Assembly: GCA_035079385.1 (NCBI GenBank)
Contig: JAVHKY010000044.1
Span: 930,001 to 994,000 of the forward strand
Direction of reading: 5' to 3'
Length of the DNA: 64,000 nucleotides
DNA from: Aspidiotus rigidus
Taxonomy: Eukaryota > Arthropoda > Insecta > Hemiptera > Diaspididae
The notes beneath the pieces are model-generated. The model was not told the origin of the DNA. It did no database searches and was given only the letters and a program-made list of their open reading frames with translations. Numbering within the stretch: position 1 is the stretch's first letter; every line of letters begins with the position of its first letter. The position numbers and the translations under genes were made by a program. Positions 56,937 to 64,000 of the stretch are shown piece after piece.

Positions 56937-57100
56937 TTATTCACCTAGGCACGAAACAAAGACTCGGAAGATGAGAATTTCAAAGTATTCAACCGCCAAA
57001 TGTTGATCGTTCTCGCAAAAGTGAAGAGATAAATTTTCAGTAAGGTGGACGAAAATTGTGACGTCACTGCCTCGTCGCGTGTAGAACATGAATTTACCAC
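56937..57100 (-). CDS. Membrane-protein gene, probable last exon
   Basis: An acceptor ending CTATCATAACAG (57112-57101) precedes the exon. Two bases complete the split codon left by the previous exon, then 53 codons run to a TAA at 56939-56937. The translation has GGKFMFYTRRGSD, then HLTENLSLHFCENDQHL and EYFEILIFRVFV. Phase agrees with the 57717-57966 exon. The alternative is that the transcript reads through the 57716 donor and stops six codons later (KYYK end). Confidence 0.5.
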
Positions 57101-57716
57101 CTGTTATGATAGTTAATCTCTGCATGATGAACGAAGTGATTCCGTGATAACGTCAATAATATAAAGAACTGAATTTTTTGTTAATCTCTAAGCCCAAAAC
57201 ACACAATGGATGAACAACCGATGGAGATAAAGCGTGTTGTATTTAACCATGAAACCAGTTTCCGGTATTTTCCAATCAACACACTCAAAAAAAATCGATT
57301 TACTAGGCCAGCTATCAGTATTTTTCTCGATTTCGTAATCGAGCCTGGATTGTAAAAATTTCAAAAGACAGCACTTCCTTCCTCAAGAACAAAATTATAT
57401 CCTATTCATGTTATTTGAATGTATAAGTAGTGTGACATACGTGAACTTGGTCAGAGCCGTAAGCTCATCAAAAATCTCCACTTCACTAGCTTAAATTGCT
57501 ATCTCTAGTTTTTTTACGAAATTTGGCTATCATTACTGGAAACGCCTCCGTTCGAAGATCTTGTCTGCAAGTTATGTTCACTTGCTTTTTTTTTCTAGTC
57601 TGAATAGCTAGGTTAATGAACCCTCTAAGAGAAGAACGTGAGTTTGGGGACCCTATTTTTTTGATACGTGCCTTCAAGCTCTCTAAATACTAGTATTTCT
57701 TATTTGTAATACTTAC

Positions 57717-57966
57717 CCATCGAACAAATAGTGCCGAAGTAATCGGAGCGGAGTATAGTCCAAGCTACAGGTGAGTGGTGAGCAATAAACGCGGTCAAAA
57801 TTTTGAAGAAAATATTCGGATCAAATATCCCCATTTGACTTTGCGCATGTGCGTACAAATCTGGTCGATTTACGGCAATAAATGTTAAAAGTAAGTTTGC
57901 GATTAGAGAACGTACTGTGTCAACTGTGCGAATTATTAGGAAGAAATTGAAATGTGTCATATTGCT
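57717..57966 (-). CDS. Membrane-protein gene, longest internal exon
   Basis: A pyrimidine tract TTTTTTGTATTCCAG ends at 57967 and a consensus donor GTAAGT begins at 57716. The 250-nt exon encodes 83 residues with a long hydrophobic segment (NFFLIIRTVDTVRSLIANLL and following) and then an amphipathic part with FDPNIFFKILTAFIAHH and SPVAWTILRSDYFGTI. Phase 0 at its 5' end fits the preceding exon and phase 1 at its 3' end fits 56937-57100. The intron before it is only 74 nt. Confidence 0.75.
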
Positions 57967-58040
57967 CTGGAATACAAAAAAGTCGATTAGAGAATCTAAA
58001 TTCTGGTCCTATATGGTTTCAGAAAGAGATTGAATTGTAC

Positions 58041-58117
58041 CTTATGAAATCCAAATAGTCCCACGATGCTTGGTATCAATTCTAGTATTAAGATGCTTAC
58101 TATAAATGATGGTGTAT
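58041..58117 (-). CDS. Membrane-protein gene, 77-nt exon
   Basis: Acceptor TTTCTGTTTGTAG, donor GTACAA. It encodes TPSFIVSILILELIPSIVGL and then FGFHK, a clear transmembrane segment. Two leading bases complete a split Tyr codon from the upstream exon and the exon ends in phase 0. Confidence 0.75.
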
Positions 58118-58119
58118 CT

Positions 58120-58530
58120 ACAAACAGAAAAAAAACTCGAAAATTACATTTCTAATCTATTCATCTAAATTAAGGTATAATGTATGGTTCTGTTTTAAAG
58201 AAACGGGCAATGGCTTACCTAGAGAAATTTTTTAAGAAGAATCAAATTGAATCCCAACTCAAAACTAGGAAGAAGTAAAAGATACAATAGTGAAGTAAGA
58301 GAGACGAGTTAAAGTCACGATTTGACTGTGCTACTATGGCGAGATATCGATGAATTCTTCTTCATCGAGTAGAATGAGAGAGCTATCTCGTTTTACAATA
58401 TCTTTTCTGTAACTGAAGTGTGACGGCGTCCATTTGTATATCACACTTGCGTCACAAGACGAATACTACTCCCAGATTAGCATCACCAATCACCATCATA
58501 CTCGACGAACCCTGTCGTCTCCAAACCGTC
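58120..58530. other. Intron, nothing recognised
   Basis: Between the 58041-58117 exon and the GTCGA repeat. No gene or element seen. Confidence 0.45.
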
Positions 58531-58534
58531 TCGC

Positions 58535-59290
58535 TATTTCGACCAAAAGTCGACTCAAAATCGACGTCAATCTTCAATCGCTTTAGCAAGTGCATATTTC
58601 TTTTCCTCCTCCTCTGAAAAGTTGTACTCCTAAAACCCCACCTACAATTTTGACCGAAAGTCGACTCAAAATCGCCCGCTCCTTTTTCCCATCGTCGAAA
58701 TTGAGTCAACTACCGAAATTACAGATTGACGAAGACTAAAAATTGACGTCGGTTTTGGGTTGAATACACGTCATTCAAAGACTTGCAATCGAGGTCATCA
58801 TCGTGTCGATTTCAAGTACACAATCTTGTAGGTTTCAGAATCGGAGTCAGAAATGAGATTTTAATGTGGACTAAAAAGCGACGTCGAAATTGACTCAAAT
58901 AGATCATTGCTGCCCTGGTCGAGTCTAATGAAAATTCTCAATGGTCCTCGTACTGCGACTCCAGATCGACTTCGATTTAAAGTCGACCAGTTTGGATTGC
59001 CAAAGAACTACAAATTGATTTGAAGTCGACCCAATTGAGCAGTTGATTTCTGGTCGATAGAAAAATTTGAATAAGTCGACTCAAAATGTACTCCATATCG
59101 ACGTCGATTGGGAGCCAATCGAAGTCAACCGGCGTACATTACCAGAGAACAAAAAATCGACTTGAAATCAACCTGACTCGCAACAATTTCAGGTCGATAA
59201 AAAATTTTGGGGAATCGATTTGAAATTTAAAAAGAAATGCATGTCAACGTAAACATTAGATGGAATTCAATATTATATCGTCTTAATCTC
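58535..59290 (+). repeat. GTCGA-rich dispersed repeat, copy 5
   Basis: Begins with CGACCAAAAGTCGACTCAAA (58538). Anchors are TGAAAATTCTCAATGG (58928), TTGAGCAGTTGATTTCTGGT (59036), CATTACCAGAGAACAAAAAA (59138) and TCAGGTCGATAAAAAATTTT (59190), in the same order as copy 1. A related half-unit is repeated at 58650-58680. It lies in the 1.8-kb intron of the minus-strand gene. Confidence 0.8.
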
Positions 59291-59934
59291 GACCAGAGCA
59301 GTAAATTCTCTTGATACGGTTCATCGGGTAGGTGTTACAATTAGTTTTTGTTCCCCAATTGTGAAACTATATATTTTGCGACGGATACTACGCTTGAGCT
59401 TTATTCTAAGGTGAGAAATATTTTTTAAAAACTATCGTCTGAGGGCCAACTGTAGAAATCGTACTTCCACTCTTCGATTTAGAATTGTACTATTTTAAAA
59501 GAAAGAATTTTCTAATTTTTCTTGTTTCTAGTAAGTACTTTGGTCAATCAAAATTTTTCAAATTCCCTGCCCCTCCCTTCTCGTGTAATATGTTCCCAAA
59601 ATTTGAAATTTTTTTAACCCAACCACTCAAATATAGGAAAGCAAAATCTTAAGTGATTCGCTCATACAGATATAAGTTCCTGTCTTTTTTTAGGAGGTGG
59701 GGGAGGGGAAGATGGTCTGGGATCCTCGCGCGAACATAATTTCCAGAATTAAAAGTTACTTTCGTATATTCACTTTCTCCAAAAATTTGAGCTGAATTTT
59801 AAAACGGAACTAAATAAGAACTTGATAAAATTTCGTGTAGATATGCCGTATAGGATTAAGAAAGATAATTGGTCTATAATTAATTAGAAGAATTTTCGAA
59901 TTGACTTGCTTTGTAATGAGAAGATAATACTCAC

Positions 59935-60004
59935 AAAAATCATTGTTCCCGCGAGCTTGCAAAAGTGTATTTAGTGCGTGTACGAAAATACCGGCAGCAA
60001 AACC
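59935..60004 (-). CDS. Membrane-protein gene, 70-nt exon
   Basis: Acceptor GAAATATTTTCAG, donor GTGAGT. It encodes GFAAGIFVHALNTLLQARG and NNDF plus one base, which matches the phase needed by the 58041-58117 exon. The hydrophobic start continues the transmembrane helix begun in the upstream exon. Confidence 0.72.
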
Positions 60005-60717
60005 CTGAAAATATTTCAACGACTATTAAAAGAGATTTTATGGCATAATGAGACATGGAAATCACGATTAAGTCCTTGCTAATTATATTGTGTAGAAAGC
60101 AAGAGCGACGATATAATTTTGACACACTCGAAGAAGTGGCCGCGCCATCCCCTCATTGATCAAGAATTTTCATCAGCCCTTTTGAATATTTTCCTCACAT
60201 GGCGCTTACGTGAAAAATCATCCGTTGTGAACAAAGAATGAAACTCCTTGCGTGTGTTTGTTTATCTTCACTCTCCAAAACTAAGATTTCAAAATTCTAA
60301 ATTTTGATTCGGCGCCTGCATTTGATTGCCTACTCGACCGCCTTGGCCTATGTCGATTCGATTTCCACATTGCTTAATAATTTTTGAAAGTAAAAACCCT
60401 TCATCAAAGAGAGCTTTCCGAAAGTTTGTAATATATAAATTATCAGTAAAGTGTTGTCTAAAAATCTATTCCTGTCCTAACCAGTTACAGCATAAGAGAG
60501 GCGCGAAAGTTGAAAATATGGATATTTTCTGCCCTGCTCGGTAAAGTACCCCTTCGAATCGAAAGTCCATGACTAGACCAACCACCCTTGTAAACCTACC
60601 CATCCAAAAACTTTTTGATTTTCCACAAAATAAACCTCTCTCGTAACTTCGAAACCAAATCATCGATTTCTACTCAATTCCTCCGCGAAAAAAGTAACTT
60701 CTTCCTTCTCGACTTAC

Positions 60718-60769
60718 CAAATTCAGCCATAGATAAAGGAAAGCCCAGATACGTAGTATCAACACATCA
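60718..60769 (-). CDS. Membrane-protein gene, 52-nt exon
   Basis: Acceptor GAGTTCATATTTTAG, donor GTAAGT at 60717. One leading base then 17 codons, DVLILRIWAFLYLWLNL, ending in phase 0 as required downstream. The frame is chosen because it is the only one that joins the next exon without a stop and because it supplies the first half of a transmembrane helix. Confidence 0.65.
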
Positions 60770-61990
60770 CTAAAATATGAACTCGGTAATTGCATTTTTT
60801 TTTTTTTTTGTATCGAGTTACGATAAAGATAAATTACAAATAATAAAAAATGACTATCGTGTAAAAAAAAAAAAAAAATTTGCTAACTTAGCATCGAAAA
60901 ACGATACGATCGTACTCGAAGGACGGAACTGAAAAGAAAAATTTACTACTGAATGAAACGGTCGTGAAAGAAACTCAATAATATTCATTCATCGCGCTTA
61001 TCGATCGAATACGAGATACTGTTGGAAAATTCTTCCTAGATAACAATATAGCGGAATATCGACTTCGTGCTCCAAAAATGTAATCAGGACTTAAATTGAA
61101 TTATTATCTGGCTAAATTTCTCAAATTATTAATCTTTCAAACGTTATTATTTCGCTTATGTGATCGGTATTCGAGGTTTAAAAATTCCGAGGTAGCAGTT
61201 CTAGGTCTCGTGTCCGATCAGCCTGAATGAGTAATAAAAGATACAGGTCGTTGTTCTCTGAAACCAACGAAACAGAATCACGCTGACACTGTAATAGGTA
61301 GTTCAAAGCCGAATTGATTCTATTTCGCGCTCGAAGACTTTTAGTCAATTAAACTGCGACCAATACATGCGAACGGGGCCGGTTGGTGACCTAGCGATCG
61401 CGAGGGGCCAAGCAAGAAAATAATTTGTTATTTGAAAAACTCGGCGAATAACTAAAAATGCACGAAAACCTTTACAGCAGCATGGGAAGAGGGGAACTCG
61501 CAAACTTCGTGGTCCTGCTTGTAAAACAGCTTGTCTTATTTTTGTTTTTGTTCTGTTTAAATGAGTTGACGTACTGAGTCAAAACCATTTGAAATAGTTT
61601 TGTAAAGTCTTGGTGGAATGAAACGAGGCTTAAAGAAAGCGAGTTTACCCTTCGATACTGATATTCTCAGCAATCTGTATTATCTGTACTGTACGTCAGT
61701 ACATACGATAACATATTTATCATGTCGTACCATACTGAACAGTAAATATCTCCCAAATCCTTTCTCCGAACTTGATCTAGCTTAGAAACATTTTTATAAT
61801 CCAACCTAGACAAATTCCTACAATATGTAGTCGAGACAAAGTATTTTAACGTAGATTGATGACATCCCTAAGTCATGTACCTGTATAGGTGTTGGTGCAT
61901 TTCCACAAAAGTTAGAAGTGGAAGCACTCGCGGACGTTTTTCAGAATACCACCCCTCCCCCCCCCCAATATAACGGATGGCTAAAAAAAC
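60770..61990 (-). other. Probable intron region of the minus-strand gene
   Basis: No exon could be placed with confidence. A donor-like CAG followed by GTACAT at 61880-61881 ends a frame with the right phase (two bases left over) for the 60769 exon, but no good acceptor for it was seen. A G-rich insertion-like tract (61957-61970) follows the candidate first exon. Confidence 0.4.
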
Positions 61991-62111
61991 CTTGTGCACC
62001 CAGTTGCTCGTCATCTTCCTTCGGGGGCGCCAGAGGTTCCACAGCGAACTGGTTCGGCCCTGCATCCGTCCTGTATCCACGGGGCAATTCGTTCCATGAG
62101 ATTGATGACAT
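61991..62111 (-). CDS. Candidate first coding exon of the membrane-protein gene
   Basis: ATG at 62111 starts a 40-codon frame plus one base: MSSISWNELPRGYRTD, then PNQFAVEPLAPPKEDDEQLG. It reads like a soluble, acidic, Pro-rich cytosolic N-terminus. The proposed donor (AAG followed by GTTTTT at 61990) is weak. Phase 1 at the end does not fit the 60769 exon directly, so another exon must lie between, or this exon belongs to a different transcript. Confidence 0.45.
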
Positions 62112-62404
62112 TATTCGCTTTTTTAATTCTTTTGAATTGTCTCGGCAAGAAGGTGAAGGAGATGGATATTGTTTCTCTCGCATTTGTTTTTTTTTCCCCA
62201 CCTGTCCGCCACTATGGGTTTTGAAATAATTTCTAAGGATCGAAAGAATCTTCCCAATCGAAAATGTTTTAACAGTCGAAATAGACATGAACAAAATTAC
62301 GTGAAAAGTTGAATAGAAAAAAAAAAAAGAATGTAAAAAATTCTGAGACATAATTGAAATAAGTATTGAAAAAGTCGAGCGAATAAGAAAGTCTAAGAAA
62401 ATTT

Positions 62405-62475
62405 AGGTAAGTAAACGAATCACGAGTTAAACATTACCGTTTTCAAACATGACGAAACGACCATCATCAGGCTCT
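62405..62475 (-). other. PLE-tail or hammerhead-like CTGATGATGG signature
   Basis: The minus strand reads CTGATGATGG at 62470-62461, followed by TCGTTTCGTC and TTTGAAAACGG. A CTGATGA core followed by a GAAA word fits the hammerhead or terminal-repeat pattern of Penelope-like elements, though stem pairing is weak. Flanking words also mimic an AG acceptor and a GT donor. Confidence 0.3.
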
Positions 62476-62639
62476 AGGAATACAAGAAAAGGTATTCGAC
62501 TTTTCAATAATTATTTTAAATGTTCTTAAAAAACTATCCCACATTCGCACTGGTTGCAGTCGCGAGCTCCCCGTTCAACTATAGCACTCTCTAATCCGAT
62601 CTCAACTGGCTACGGATCACCTATCCATAGACAGGCTGA

Positions 62640-63075
62640 CAAATCCTCCGTAAAATACCCAGATATAATCCAGCCCTACGCTTAGCCTATGCGCCGAGGC
62701 TGGTATTCCCCCTCTACAATTCCGCTCATTATTCATTACCAACTTTCTCGCGTCTACTGCTCAGCCCCCCTCCCTAATATCCTCCCTTCTCTACTTTTCT
62801 CATTAGACCACCATTTTAAATCTCAGCCTCTTCTTCCCATCTTCTCATCCCGCCCTCCTTCATGGATATCCTCACACCTCTCATTCGACTTGACCTGGCC
62901 AACCTGCCAAAATCACCCAACATAATCTATATAAGACACACTAAAGACATACTTGCTAATGACTCCCCCTCCCACAATCTGGGCCTCACAGGTGGATTCA
63001 AATCGGGCTCCGAAGTTTGTGTTGAATTTTTATCTCCAACTCTTGTCGAGTCGCGAGTTATTAAATTCCGTTAGC
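62640..63075 (+). pseudogene. LINE fragment: post-RT linker and RNase H start
   Basis: Plus-strand frames give ALRLAYAPRLVFPLYNSAHY, then proline/leucine-rich linker, then LGLTGGFKSGSEVCVEFLSP. The last aligns with the RNase H start of non-LTR elements (YTDGSKSG..VG..F), with the catalytic Asp of TDGSK replaced by Gly. Two frameshifts separate the parts. It may be the same family as the RNase H fragments at 54475-55640, of which it would be the preceding part. Confidence 0.7.
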
Positions 63076-63089
63076 AATCTCTGTGTGAC

Positions 63090-64000
63090 AATTTGAGTTC
63101 TGTTCAATCTTTCTTAATTTTCTGCGTACATCAACAGTATTTTTGATAGTCACAATGGAATCTCAAAATTTAAATATGAATAATTTGATTATCTGTTACA
63201 TTTTTGTATCCTTTTTTCTTACCTTTGCATCAACCTTTTCATTAAACTCTCCAGAAAATCAAGAATCTCCTCGTCAAATTTTTCAGTCTTTGACGTCACT
63301 TTCGCCATCGCGATTTTGATTTCTTTCGTTTTGTTGTACACGTACTGAACGTTGAGTGTACGTGTATTTTACTCTTGTTTCATCATTCCTCCCCTCATTC
63401 TCCTTACCTTCCTCACTCGTGAAATTCCTATTCCTGAAATTTCCTGATAGTTGAATATGACTCGATTATCTTTAATTTTGTTCTTCTCATAATCAAGTGT
63501 AGAAATACATTACATTATGTGCATCGAATTATTGTCGAGATGAAGGAGGGGTAACCTACGTGCGCCTCTCATGCTATTTTTCGGTCTACGCAAGCTTACA
63601 AATTTGCACCACGAATTTTAGTGTGTGTCCAAGTGCGTTGTGCGAAGTACGGATTCGGATCGTCGAGATGTCTGTTCCCTCACACCTGCTTGAGCCAATT
63701 TTAGTCTAATGTTCATTTTTTTCGAATGGTTCTTAGTGTCGGGTTTGAGCCATTTAAAAATCGATCCTAGCCGCCCCTAAATTTCAATGTGCGTGGCTCG
63801 CCAGCCTCTTCTGTTTTGCAATCAATAATGCAACGTTTAATTCACCACGTTGTCGTGTCGAGACTCCATCATGATTCGCCGGACTCTACACCTGCCAACC
63901 ATAGCCTGAGTATAAGTGAACGGTAGAAATCCTATCGTTTGGAAAGTGGAAACCCACCGGGCTCTGGGCAATGGTTTCGTTAAAGGCACCCAAGGTCAAC
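63090..64000. other. Non-coding stretch, nothing recognised
   Basis: No gene, RNA or element supported to the end of the window. Confidence 0.4.

Noticed and set aside
56937..62111. Tetraspanin identity for the membrane protein
   Set aside because: The spacing of the first hydrophobic segments is suggestive, but the CCG motif and the conserved cysteines of the large loop are absent.
62405..62475. Small exon of the minus-strand gene (AG...GT with open frame)
   Set aside because: The sequence is better explained by the recurrent CTGATGATGG transposon-tail signature, and the phase does not fit the next exon.

Overview
This is a eukaryotic window, most likely from an arthropod (probably an insect). 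Nothing bacterial is present: no operons and no long ORFs. The longest uninterrupted reading frame is about 160 codons. Coding signal comes as short exons with GT/AG junctions, and the space between is full of decayed Penelope-like elements, non-LTR retrotransposon fragments, hAT-type MITEs, microsatellites and degenerate tandem repeats. The species could not be determined. Base composition was judged by eye only.

Host genes. Two loci are supported. (1) On the + strand, 15909-16030 is a well-formed exon: a good polypyrimidine tract and acceptor, a 5' UTR, an ATG at 16001, ten acidic codons, then a GTAAGG donor. It looks like the first coding exon of a gene whose remaining exons were not found here. 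If so, much of the window downstream is a repeat-filled intron. (2) On the - strand, between about 62.1 kb and 56.9 kb, five exons (60718-60769, 59935-60004, 58041-58117, 57717-57966, 56937-57100) join in compatible phase and encode a multi-pass membrane protein of unrecognised family. A plausible N-terminal exon lies at 61991-62111, but its phase needs one more exon that was not found.

Mobile elements. Penelope-like elements (PLEs) dominate. There is a GIY-YIG fragment at 11590-12130 (-), a C-terminal fragment at 13460-13770 (-), an RT plus GIY-YIG copy at 22180-23250 (+), an RT copy at 41885-42890 (-), and a 3' end copied as a near-perfect 242-bp inverted repeat at 46026-46581. Non-LTR (LINE) remnants are an endonuclease domain at 18690-19140 (-), two RNase H/C-terminal fragments at 54475-55640 (-), an RNase H start at 62640-63075 (+) and a possible C-terminus at 1938-2354 (-). 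Two hAT-type MITEs have exact 8-bp target duplications (11182-11499 and 14684-15019). There is also a tRNA-like SINE head (32989-33060) with a related foldback copy (35582-35702).

Most unusual signal. A dispersed non-coding repeat family is saturated with GTCGA/TCGAC/ATCGAT words. It has five substantial copies (12222-13397, 17940-18585, 41500-41880, 55845-56280, 58535-59290), in both orientations, each built from degenerate subunits sharing a recognisable core. It matches no repeat class I can name. A second diffuse family carries the phrase CTTGGAAAAATTT next to a GAGCT-containing phrase. Other tandem arrays sit at 2736-3005, 26657-26980, 27059-27270 and 48410-49300.

The remaining stretches contain no gene or element I can support. 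Several are CpG-rich blocks that could be promoters or conserved intronic regulatory DNA.
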